DNA from: an uncultured Caulobacteraceae bacterium
Lineage (GTDB): Bacteria; Pseudomonadota; Alphaproteobacteria; Caulobacterales; TH1-2
Direction of reading: 5' to 3'
DNA: 8,047 bases
Assembly (NCBI GenBank): GCA_937967425.1
Contig: CALBST010000340.1
Coordinates: 1 to 8,047, forward strand
Shown: one piece after another, positions 1 to 8,014 of the stretch
Layout of the letters: every line of letters begins with the position of its first letter
Position numbering within the stretch: the first letter of the stretch is position 1
Program-made: the position numbers and the translations under genes
The notes under the pieces: model-generated
The model's database searches: none
Told to the model about the DNA's origin: nothing
Seen by the model: the letters and a program-made list of their open reading frames with translations, nothing else

Positions 1-2
1 TT

Positions 3-368
<366 letters not shown>

Positions 369-458
369 GCGCGCGTTCGCCACTCCCAGCGGCAATGGCC
401 AGCTCGCCTTTGAGCGCGGCCTATGGCGCACACCTGCAAGCATGAAAGGAAGCTTTCG

Positions 459-989
459 ATGTCGCTGCAATCTCTTCGCGATGCACTTCCCGCCTACGCC
501 GCCGATCAAAAACACAATCTGATTACGCTCAGCGAAGAGCAGCTGCTGAGCGAACAGCAAAAGTGGGGCTGCTTTCTCGCTTGCGCGTACGCCACCGGCC
601 AATCAAACCTCATCGTTGCGCTCGAAAACGAAACGTCGGGCCGCCTGACGCCCGCCGCGCGCACCGCGGCCAAGTCTGCCGCGACCATCATGGCGATGAA
701 CACGGTCTATTATTCGGCGGTCAATCAGCTCAACAATCACGATTATCGCGGCCAGCCGACGGGGCTTGCGATGACGGCGCTCTCACAGAAGGACGTCGAC
801 AAGATCGACTTCGAACTCTGGGCGCTCGCTGTGTCGGCCGTGCGCCAATGCGGGGTTTGCCTCAATGTTCATGAGGCTGACCTGCACAAACGCAACGTGA
901 CGCTTGAGCGCGTACAGGCCGCGCTCCGCATCGCCGCCGTCATGAGCGCGGTCGGCGCCGTCATGGCCATCGAGAGCGCTGCGCCATGA
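459..989 (+). CDS. AhpD-like carboxymuconolactone decarboxylase family protein (alkylhydroperoxidase)
   Basis: The protein has 176 residues, close to the size of known AhpD proteins (about 175-177). The C-terminal half carries the AhpD core: E119 in FELWALAVSAVRQ, then CGVC at 131-134 and H138 in LNVHE, fitting the family pattern of Glu, CxxC and His. AhpD is a cytoplasmic, weakly peroxidatic thiol protein that recycles AhpC in mycobacteria. The His between the two cysteines of the mycobacterial enzyme is Val133 here. The start at 459 is chosen because AAAGGAAG (445-452) sits six bases upstream and the N-terminus MSLQSLRDALP matches AhpD-like starts; an in-frame ATG at 423 lacks such a site. 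No ahpC is seen in the window. The stop overlaps the start of the DsbA-like gene (ATGA), so the two are probably translationally coupled. The family call is firm; the substrate is inferred. Confidence 0.88.
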   Translation: MSLQSLRDALPAYAADQKHNLITLSEEQLLSEQQKWGCFLACAYATGQSNLIVALENETSGRLTPAARTAAKSAATIMAMNTVYYSAVNQLNNHDYRGQPTGLAMTALSQKDVDKIDFELWALAVSAVRQCGVCLNVHEADLHKRNVTLERVQAALRIAAVMSAVGAVMAIESAAP

Positions 990-1606
990 CATTCCATCGC
1001 CGCCGCTTCTTGATGGGCGCCGCTGCCGCGGCGGGCGCTTCCGGGTTGGCCTATGCTCAGTCCAACGATGAGATGACAATCGGGCTCGCGTCAGCACCGC
1101 TCCACCTCACCGAATACGCCTCGATGACGTGCCCCCATTGCGCGCAATTTCATCTCGCCAACTGGACGGCGCTGAAGGCGCGTTACATCGACACGGGCCG
1201 TGTTCGTTTCAGTTTGCGCGAGATGGCGACCCCGCCTCCCGCCGTTGCCTTGGCGATGTTTCAGCTGGCGCGCTGCGGGGGCGCGGGCCCGGATGAATAT
1301 CTGCGCCGGGTCGGAATCCTGTTCGAGCGCCAGAGCGCGATTTTAGGCGCAGGCACGCTTGGCGGCGTGCGCGATGCATTGCTCGCCGCCGGCGGCGAGT
1401 GGAATTTGTCGCAATCGCAAATCCTCGCCAGCTTGAACGATCCACAAGGCGTCCAACGCATCCAACGCAGCATCGAAGGGGCCGCGGCGCTCGGCGTCAA
1501 CCACACGCCGTCGTTCCTGTTCGACGGCGTGCTCGACGAGGATCACGCCTTCCAAACGCCCGACGGCATGGTGCGCATTCTCGATGCGCGCCTGGCGCGG
1601 CTCTAG
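986..1606 (+). CDS. Tat-exported DsbA-like thioredoxin-fold oxidoreductase
   Basis: A 206-residue protein of the DsbA/thioredoxin_4 family. The N-terminus holds a twin-arginine export signal, RRRFLMG at residues 5-11, followed by an Ala/Gly-rich hydrophobic stretch and a likely cleavage site near LAYAQ (about residue 25), so it should act in the periplasm. The active site CPHC is at 49-52 inside YASMTCPHCAQFH, and the cis-proline loop is NHTPSFLFDG with Pro175. The region between is the helical insertion typical of DsbA-like proteins. An extra cysteine lies at residue 97. It is expected to oxidise, isomerise or reduce periplasmic protein thiols; the direction cannot be told from sequence. CPHC is the same dipeptide as in E. 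coli DsbA. The start codon overlaps the stop of the AhpD-like gene by four bases, and the ATPase gene begins 24 bases downstream. This places a periplasmic thiol enzyme in a metal-efflux operon. Confidence 0.9.
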   Translation: MTFHRRRFLMGAAAAAGASGLAYAQSNDEMTIGLASAPLHLTEYASMTCPHCAQFHLANWTALKARYIDTGRVRFSLREMATPPPAVALAMFQLARCGGAGPDEYLRRVGILFERQSAILGAGTLGGVRDALLAAGGEWNLSQSQILASLNDPQGVQRIQRSIEGAAALGVNHTPSFLFDGVLDEDHAFQTPDGMVRILDARLARL

Positions 1607-1630
1607 CCCGCGAGGATCGCGAGACACGCC

Positions 1631-4050
<2,420 letters not shown>

Positions 4051-4054
<4 letters not shown>

Positions 4055-4686
4055 GCGCATCCTCTCATGCAAGGCGGCGCGGCCGCGTCACTTTCCCGGC
4101 CCCCCCGGGCGCGGCCGCGATAACCGTTACGGTGTTAGCATTGGCCGGCTGCGTCGGCGCTGGCGTGGCCGCGCAAGCATTTGCGACAGCGCCCGCGCCC
4201 ATGAAAGCCACGACCTACACCTTGCCGCCGCCGGCGCCGGACCTCGTGAATCCAACCGGTCATTCGCTGCGCGGCGAGGACGTCTATGGCGCGGGCGCCT
4301 TCGGCGCCTCGCGCGGCGGCGGCGCGCGCCGCCATCGCGGCGCAGACTATATCGCCGAGCCGGGTGAAGTGGTGCGCGCGCCGATCGCTGGCGTCGTGCA
4401 GCGCATCGGCTTCGCCTATCGCGGCGACGAGCGCTACCGCTACGTTGAACTCACAAGCGAAGACCAAACGCGCGACGTGCGGGTGCTCTATGTCGGGCCC
4501 CTGGTTGAACTCGGCGCCGTCGTGCGTGCAGGCGAACCGATCGGACGCGCGCAGGATCTGAGCCGCCGTTATCCGCGCGGCATCACCAATCATGTGCATG
4601 TCGAGATGCGTGAGAACGGCGCACTTGCCGATCCAGCCGACGTGCTGCCGGCGGCGTCCGACCAACACGGGGAGATCGATGCATGA
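4051..4686 (+). CDS. M23-family metallopeptidase lipoprotein
   Basis: A 211-residue protein. The start at 4051 forms an ATGA overlap with the ATPase stop; the same frame is open further upstream, but that part lies inside the ATPase gene and has Arg/His-rich shadow composition. The N-terminus is Arg-rich, followed by a hydrophobic stretch ending in a lipobox LAGC (31-34), so Cys34 should be lipidated and the protein anchored to a membrane facing the periplasm. The catalytic part is an M23 (LytM/Peptidase_M23) domain: HRGADY gives His95 and Asp99, and HVHVEMR gives His181 and His183, which match the zinc ligands and catalytic His of the family. PIAGVVQRIGF is the typical central strand. M23 enzymes cut peptidoglycan peptide cross-bridges, or act as non-cleaving activators when residues are missing; here the zinc site is complete. 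Its place in the metal operon suggests wall remodelling around efflux complexes; that is inference. Confidence 0.85.
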
Positions 4687-4732
4687 GCAGCGTCATCCCG
4701 CAAAATTTTTCAACACAGGTGCTGGGTCAACC

Positions 4733-4740
4733 AAGGAGGA
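4733..4740 (+). promoter_or_regulatory. Very strong ribosome binding site for the CopC-domain gene
   Basis: AAGGAGGA lies five bases before the ATG at 4746 and is almost a full complement of the 16S rRNA 3' tail. No other start in the window has a site this strong. It decides the start of the CopC-domain gene: the same frame also opens with an ATGA-overlapped ATG at 4683, but that would add 21 residues in front of a perfect signal peptide. Confidence 0.8.
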
Positions 4741-4745
4741 CATAC

Positions 4746-5099
4746 ATGAAACGACTCATTCTCGCCGCGGCATTGGCGCTCTGCGCAACGCCGGCGCTGG
4801 CGCAGGAGACGCACGGCGACAACGCCGAAGTGCAATCCGTGCCGGCCGACGACGCGGTGCTGACGGCTGCGCCATCGGCGCTGTCGCTGACGTTCGAGCA
4901 CGCCGTGGTGCTGACCCAAGTGCAATTGCACGGACCGGGGCACACCGCCATTCCGGTGACGTTCACCGCGCCGGCCGCGGCGACAGCGAGCTATTCCATT
5001 CCGCTGCCGGCGCTGGGACCGGGCGCCTATGAGGTGCACTGGAACGCCACCGGCGACGGCCACGCCATGGAAGGCACGCTGCACTTCACCATCCAATGA
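4746..5099 (+). CDS. CopC-domain periplasmic metal (copper) binding protein
   Basis: A 117-residue secreted protein. The first 19 residues are a Sec signal peptide (MKRLILAAALALCATPALA). The rest fits the small CopC/YobA beta-sandwich domain: AVLTAAPSALSLTFEHAVVLTQVQLHGPG, then IPLPALGPGAYEVHWNATGDGHAMEGTLHFTI. CopC proteins bind Cu(II) in the periplasm with an N-terminal His plus an Asp-x-His near the C-terminus. The DGH motif is kept (about residues 103-105), while the mature N-terminus is predicted as QETH, with His in the fourth position rather than the first, so the site may differ. The mature domain is close to 98 residues, as usual. It is preceded by a 59-base gap with an AT-rich patch and the strongest ribosome binding site of the window, suggesting high expression. 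No CopD partner is seen. Confidence 0.85.
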   Translation: MKRLILAAALALCATPALAQETHGDNAEVQSVPADDAVLTAAPSALSLTFEHAVVLTQVQLHGPGHTAIPVTFTAPAAATASYSIPLPALGPGAYEVHWNATGDGHAMEGTLHFTIQ

Positions 5100-5165
5100 A
5101 CCATGGACTGGCGGCGCTGACACATGGCGTTGGCGCCGCTGGTTCACCTCACGACTGGAGCACAC

Positions 5166-5558
5166 ATGAAAGCAATTTCGTTTTTTCTGGCCGCGCTGCT
5201 CGTTGCAGGTTCGGCGGCCGCGCAAGCGCCGGCGCCCGAAGCCGCTGTCGAAATGATCAACGGCCACAAGGTCCGCCTGCGCGGCTTTGATCTGGAGCGC
5301 CGCGCCGATGGGGGCGCCTACGTTCATGGCTGGGCGCGCAGAGAGCCGGGCCAGGCCGGCCTCATCAACGCGCATCTGCACGTCGAGACGTTCAACGCCG
5401 ATGGCGCAAGCCTTGGGCTCATCGAAGGCGGTTGGAACGATCCGCTCTCCGTGCGCGACCGTTCTTCGAGCGCGGTCCATGTCGAGCTTGCGCCGGATCC
5501 ATCGGCAGAGATTGCCCGCGTGCGCGTCAGCGTCAAGCCTGGCGCGCGCGACGATTAG
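5166..5558 (+). CDS. Small secreted protein of unknown function in the metal operon
   Basis: A 130-residue protein I do not recognise. The start at 5166 is chosen because GGAG (about 5156-5159) precedes it and it begins directly with a signal peptide: MKAISFFLAALLVAGSAAAQA, with cleavage near residue 20. An in-frame ATG at 5124 would add 14 residues in front of this signal. The mature part has alternating hydrophobic stretches (KVRLRGFDLERR, YVHGWARR, INAHLHVETF, VHVELAP, VRVSVKPG) that suggest a beta-sandwich, and histidines at 34, 54, 70, 72 and 105. HLH at 70-72 could contribute to metal binding, but no known motif is present. It lies 66 bases after the CopC-domain gene and 13 bases before the methyltransferase, so co-transcription is likely. 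A periplasmic accessory role in metal handling is only inferred from location. Confidence 0.75.
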   Translation: MKAISFFLAALLVAGSAAAQAPAPEAAVEMINGHKVRLRGFDLERRADGGAYVHGWARREPGQAGLINAHLHVETFNADGASLGLIEGGWNDPLSVRDRSSSAVHVELAPDPSAEIARVRVSVKPGARDD

Positions 5559-5571
5559 CGGAGCCGACCCA

Positions 5572-6294
5572 ATGAACCAGCCGATCGAATTGCAGCGCGA
5601 TTATTGGGATGCTTGGAACGCCTCCAATCGCGAGCATCACCAGAGTGAGGTCTCGCGAGATCAGCGCGCAATGGTTCTCGGCTGGCTAGCTGATCTAAAC
5701 CGGACCGACCTCGATATCATCGAAGTCGGTTGTGGCGCGGGCTGGCTTTGTCCGTCGCTGAAGCCATTCGGACGGGTGACCGCGACCGATCTCTCCACGC
5801 AGGTGCTGAACCGGGCAAACCAGCGCATTCCCGACGTGCGCTTCATCGCCGGTGATTTCATGGCGCTCGACATCGCCCCGGCCTTCTTCGATGTCGCGGT
5901 GACGCTCGAGGTCTTGTCGCACGTCTCCGATCATCAGGCCTTTATCGAAAAGCTCAATCGCGTGCTGCGGCCGGGCGGCCTCTTGATGCTCGCCACGCAA
6001 AACCGACCGGTGCTGGAGCGCTTCAATGATGTGGCCGAGACCCAGCCTGGACAATTGCGGCGCTGGTTCGACAAATACGAACTTAGAGCCCTGCTCGATC
6101 CGCAATTCGAATTGCTGCGGCTTGAAACCATCACGCCAGTGGCGAGCAAGGGGCCTTTGCGCTTGCTCGCCGGACGCAAGGCAAAGCAGCTCATCCGCGC
6201 CGTGGTTGGCCGTTCGGTCGAGCGCGTTCTCGCAGGCGCCGGTCTCGGCTGGACCTTGATGGCGCTGGCTCGCAAGCGCGAGACGGCGCGCTAA
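5572..6294 (+). CDS. Class I SAM-dependent methyltransferase
   Basis: A 240-residue cytoplasmic enzyme. Motif I is IIEVGCGAGWL (about 49-59, with E51 and the Gly loop G53-G57), the next strand ends in Asp73 (VTATDLS) which should bind the ribose of S-adenosylmethionine, GDFMALDI (94-101) fits motif II, and LRPGGLLMLATQN (132-144) is the post-motif III strand. This is the methyltransf_11/UbiG-like fold. The C-terminal 60 residues are basic and hydrophobic (KGPLRLLAGRKAKQLIRAVVGR) and may touch a membrane or a lipid substrate. The start at 5572 has GGAG at 5560-5563, eight bases upstream; the frame is open further upstream but overlaps the previous gene. The substrate is unknown; it lacks the cysteine pattern of arsenite methyltransferases such as ArsM. 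It ends the co-directional series. Confidence 0.87.
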   Translation: MNQPIELQRDYWDAWNASNREHHQSEVSRDQRAMVLGWLADLNRTDLDIIEVGCGAGWLCPSLKPFGRVTATDLSTQVLNRANQRIPDVRFIAGDFMALDIAPAFFDVAVTLEVLSHVSDHQAFIEKLNRVLRPGGLLMLATQNRPVLERFNDVAETQPGQLRRWFDKYELRALLDPQFELLRLETITPVASKGPLRLLAGRKAKQLIRAVVGRSVERVLAGAGLGWTLMALARKRETAR

Positions 6295-6541
6295 CACTTC
6301 GCCGCACCTTGCCGGGGCGGCGGCCCTTCATTGATCCGGACCCTCGACCAAGACACGACCCTTTAACCGACGCAAGGCGCTGATCACTTTCCGATTCTAA
6401 TCGCCGAAGTGCGCCTCGCGATGCCGGAGCCTCCGACCACAGGGAGTTTCTCAGGGCCGCTCGCGCCCTAGGCGTGCGGGCTCTCCGCTTCGCGTTGACC
6501 CGGCTCTGCCGACTAAGCCCATTGGGCTGCGATCCCTGAGG
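6295..6541. other. Non-coding spacer with small inverted repeats
   Basis: About 247 bases between the + strand operon end and the convergent end of the first XRE gene. I see no convincing open frame in it. It holds CTCAGGG (6450-6456) paired at distance with CCCTGAG (6534-6540), and a compact hairpin AGCCC-ATT-GGGCT (6516-6528) that could end transcription of the XRE gene coming from the other strand. Composition is less biased than in the flanking genes. It marks the join between the metal operon and the regulator region. Confidence 0.5.
6300..6330 (+). terminator. Possible weak terminator after the operon
   Basis: CGCCGC (6300-6305) and GCGGCG (6317-6322) can pair around an 11-base loop, directly after the methyltransferase stop. 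There is no clear T-run behind the stem (only CCCTTCATT), so an intrinsic terminator is only a weak possibility. Position at the operon end is the main argument. Confidence 0.25.
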
Positions 6542-6778
6542 CTACCGCCTCTTCCGCGACTTAGCTGCAGCATCCGGCGTAACGAGATCGACGTGCGAGA
6601 CGCCGAGGGCCTGCGAGAGCTCATATAAAGTCACGATTGTCGGGTTGCGTTTACCCTGCTCCAAATCGCTGATGTACTGCTGGCTGAACCCGGATCGTTC
6701 TTCGACCTGCTCCTGAGTCAGCCTTTTCTCTCGCCTGATGCGTGCAAAGTTGCGCCCCACAAGCGCGCGCATATCCAT
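6542..6778 (-). CDS. XRE-family transcriptional regulator (first of a paralogous pair)
   Basis: A 78-residue protein made almost entirely of one Cro/C1-type helix-turn-helix domain. The second helix is TQEQVEERSG (21-30) and the recognition helix FSQQYISDLEQGKRNP (31-46); ALGVSHVDLV closes the five-helix fold and a basic tail KSRKRR follows. There is no partner domain, so it should act as a small dimeric DNA-binding regulator. The ATG at 6778 is preferred: GAGG lies eight bases upstream (6787-6790), and the N-terminus MDMRALVGRN matches its paralogue; an in-frame GTG at 6799 would add seven residues but has no ribosome binding site. By hand count it matches the second regulator at 42 of 69 positions, with nearly the same recognition helix. 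It probably binds the AT-rich repeat just upstream and represses itself; that is inference. Confidence 0.85.
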   Translation of the reverse strand: MDMRALVGRNFARIRREKRLTQEQVEERSGFSQQYISDLEQGKRNPTIVTLYELSQALGVSHVDLVTPDAAAKSRKRR

Positions 6779-6791
6779 GCAGCATGCCTCG

Positions 6792-6833
6792 CGCGCCACG
6801 CACTATAATGTTATCGACTATAGTATGTATTCG
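6792..6833. repeat. Operator/promoter repeat, copy 1
   Basis: This block matches 7106-7147 at 37 of 42 positions, and the 26-base part at 6808-6833 differs by one base from 7122-7147. The offset is exactly 314 bp, equal to the distance between the two XRE start codons. It is AT-rich in GC-rich surroundings and contains the palindrome ACTATAGT (6817-6824) plus a second ACTATA at 6802-6807. It lies upstream of the first XRE gene and probably holds its promoter and operator. Confidence 0.75.
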
Positions 6834-6866
6834 TGCTCGCTAAGCCGGCCGATTACTTCGACTTAA
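6825..6866 (+). pseudogene. Remnant start of the divergent + strand gene
   Basis: Within repeat copy 1, ATG TAT TCG repeats the first three codons of the gene that starts at 7139; after that the match stops and the frame ends with TAA at 6864-6866 after 13 codons. The 3' part overlaps the end of the second XRE gene. It is best explained as the broken edge of the duplication. It could also just be repeat sequence shared for regulatory reasons, since only three codons are kept. Confidence 0.35.
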
Positions 6867-7092
6867 GCTCCCGAACTGCGATCTCGTCCATTGCCACCAA
6901 GTCTACCGCCGAGGCGCTTACGGCCTTTGCTAACCCAAACAATGTTTCAAGTTCAGGATTACACTTTCCGTTCTCAAGCTCGCTCACGTATTGCTGAGAA
7001 AAGCCTGCGCGTTCTTGGACATCCTCTTGAGTGAGGCCTGCCTTTTGTCGGAATCGCCTAAAGTTGCGCCCAACCAGCGCACGCACGTCCAT
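6853..7092 (-). CDS. XRE-family transcriptional regulator (second of a paralogous pair)
   Basis: A 79-residue Cro/C1-type helix-turn-helix protein, paralogue of the regulator that starts 314 bp away. Second helix TQEDVQERAG (21-30), recognition helix FSQQYVSELENGKCNP (31-46). It differs from its twin mainly in the surface of helix 1 and in the C-terminal third (AKAVSASAVDLVAMDE and a different tail), where dimer contacts normally lie, so the two may form distinct dimers on related operators. The ATG at 7092 gives MDVRALVGRN, the same N-terminus as the twin. No clear ribosome binding site is visible, and an in-frame GTG at 7113 is an alternative; a very short leader is possible. It is transcribed divergently from the small gene at 7139, with both 5' ends meeting in repeat copy 2. 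Confidence 0.85.
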   Translation of the reverse strand: MDVRALVGRNFRRFRQKAGLTQEDVQERAGFSQQYVSELENGKCNPELETLFGLAKAVSASAVDLVAMDEIAVRELKSK

Positions 7093-7105
7093 GGCGAAAG
7101 CGTGA

Positions 7106-7147
7106 CGCGCCACATACTTTGATGTTATCGTCTATAGTATGTATTCG
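7106..7147. repeat. Operator/promoter repeat, copy 2
   Basis: The second copy of the 42-base block (37 of 42 identical with 6792-6833). It lies between the second XRE gene and the divergent gene at 7139 and runs through the first three codons of the latter. Confidence 0.75.
7112..7142. promoter_or_regulatory. Candidate operator with perfect 7-bp inverted repeat
   Basis: ACATACT (7112-7118) and AGTATGT (7136-7142) form a perfect inverted repeat with a 17-base spacer, about two and a half helical turns between half-site centres, suited to a small dimeric or tetrameric XRE protein. The right arm contains the ATG at 7139 and overlaps TATAGT/TACTAT, the best -10-like element on either strand. In copy 1 the left arm has two changes (ACGCACT), so the symmetry is damaged there. 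Binding by the adjacent regulators is inferred. Confidence 0.5.
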
Positions 7148-7483
7148 ACGCGAGCCGACGTTTGCGATCAGCTCAGCTTTACTGAGCAGCAGGTGAAACT
7201 TGTGGCGTCGCTTAATGCGTTTGGTTTGCGTCCGCTTGCCTCTGTCTGTTCGGAGCGTGGGGATCACACAGACGTCGCGCTCATAGATGACGGACGCCGG
7301 TCCATCCTCCTGCGGTTCGTCGACAAGGCGCCAAGCGCCTCATTGGAACTGACCACAATTCTTTGCCAGGGGCCATTCGAAGCCGCGTTCTTTGTAGACG
7401 GCGATGGCATCCCATTCGACCACAGGTGTGCGCCTATATGCGGGGATGCAGCGAGAGCAATCGCATTGCGAGGCGTTGTTTAG
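7139..7483 (+). CDS. Small hypothetical protein upstream of the ECF sigma factor
   Basis: A 114-residue protein I do not recognise. It has no signal peptide or membrane segment. The middle alternates hydrophobic strands and turns (LRPLASVCSERG, DVALIDDGRRSILLRFVD, LELTTILCQGPFEAAFFVDGDG) and it has five cysteines (9, 37, 77, 95, 101 approximately), so a small alpha/beta sensor-like fold is possible. The ATG at 7139 lies inside the operator repeat and has no ribosome binding site; a GTG at 7202 with an AGCAGG-like site nine bases upstream is an alternative and would give 93 residues. The stop TAG at 7481-7483 is one base before the GTG proposed for the sigma factor, suggesting coupling. A competing open frame on the opposite strand overlaps its 3' end, but has shadow-like composition. 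That it is a real gene is likely but not certain. Confidence 0.5.
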   Translation: MYSTRADVCDQLSFTEQQVKLVASLNAFGLRPLASVCSERGDHTDVALIDDGRRSILLRFVDKAPSASLELTTILCQGPFEAAFFVDGDGIPFDHRCAPICGDAARAIALRGVV

Positions 7484-7484
7484 C

Positions 7485-8003
7485 GTGGCGCCTCCGCCCG
7501 ATCTTGTTCGTTTCTTCCGCGCGGAGTCTTCAGGACTTCGGCGCTTTCTGCGTTCATTTGGGCGAGTTGTGTCGCCAGACGACATTGCGCAAGACGCCTT
7601 CCTGAAGCTCTGCGCGGTGGACGCCAGACAGATCGTTTCGCCGCGCGCCTTTTTATTCCAGACGGCCAAAAATATGGCAGTGGATGCGCTTCGAAGGCAC
7701 AAGGCCGCGCCCTATCGCGCCGTCGCGAGCATCGATCTTGTGCCGACTGCTGCGCACGCGCCCAGCGCCGAGGATCATTGCATTGCCGCTGAAGAGGCGG
7801 CGGCCCTGCGCGCGGCGATCGCGGCGCTGCCAGAACTTGAGCGCAAGGCGCTGCTGATGCGCCGGGTTGAACTGTTGCCGCCTGCCGAGGTCGCTGCGGC
7901 GCTCGGCGTGAGCGAGCGTCAGGTGCAGCGGCTCGTCTTGAAGGCCATCGCCTTTTGTCACGCCAGGCTCACCGCCGCTGACGGCGGCGCTTCGGCGCCT
8001 TAA
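7485..8003 (+). CDS. FecI-like ECF RNA polymerase sigma factor
   Basis: An ECF (group IV) sigma factor, 172 residues from the GTG at 7485, the usual size for FecI-like members. Region 2 covers about 8-75: LVRFFRAESSGLRRFLR, DDIAQDAFLKLC (promoter -10 contact helix) and PRAFLFQTAKNMAVDALRRHK. A variable linker follows, then region 4 at about 107-163: AIAALPELERKALLMRRVE, PPAEVAAALGVSERQVQRLVLKAI, with the helix-turn-helix that reads the -35. The GTG is preferred because it sits one base after the previous stop and leaves no overlap, with GCGAGG eleven bases upstream; ATG at 7446 (185 residues) and 7404 (199 residues) are in frame but overlap the upstream gene. Such factors are usually held by a FecR-type membrane anti-sigma encoded next, which fits the start seen at the window edge. 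Confidence 0.88.
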   Translation: MAPPPDLVRFFRAESSGLRRFLRSFGRVVSPDDIAQDAFLKLCAVDARQIVSPRAFLFQTAKNMAVDALRRHKAAPYRAVASIDLVPTAAHAPSAEDHCIAAEEAAALRAAIAALPELERKALLMRRVELLPPAEVAAALGVSERQVQRLVLKAIAFCHARLTAADGGASAP

Positions 8004-8014
8004 GACAGATCGCC

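Noticed and set aside
5096..5290. ATGA-overlapped + strand frame after the CopC-domain gene
   Set aside because: No ribosome binding site and no domain; it runs out of frame through the signal peptide of the next gene.
4710..5480. Long open frame of 256 codons on the - strand over the CopC-domain and small secreted genes
   Set aside because: Arg/His/Gly-rich composition typical of an antisense shadow in GC-rich DNA; the + strand has signal peptides, ribosome binding sites and a recognised domain.
6450..6540. CTCAGGG/CCCTGAG as transposon terminal repeats
   Set aside because: Only 7 bp, enclosing about 77 bp with no transposase and no visible target duplication.
6421..6541. tRNA- or att-like appearance of the spacer
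   Set aside because: No cloverleaf could be drawn, no T-loop GTTC-type motif is in place, and no integrase is present.
7340..7702. 120-codon open frame on the - strand over the small gene and the sigma factor start
   Set aside because: Basic, low-complexity composition; overlaps the well-conserved sigma region 2 on the other strand.
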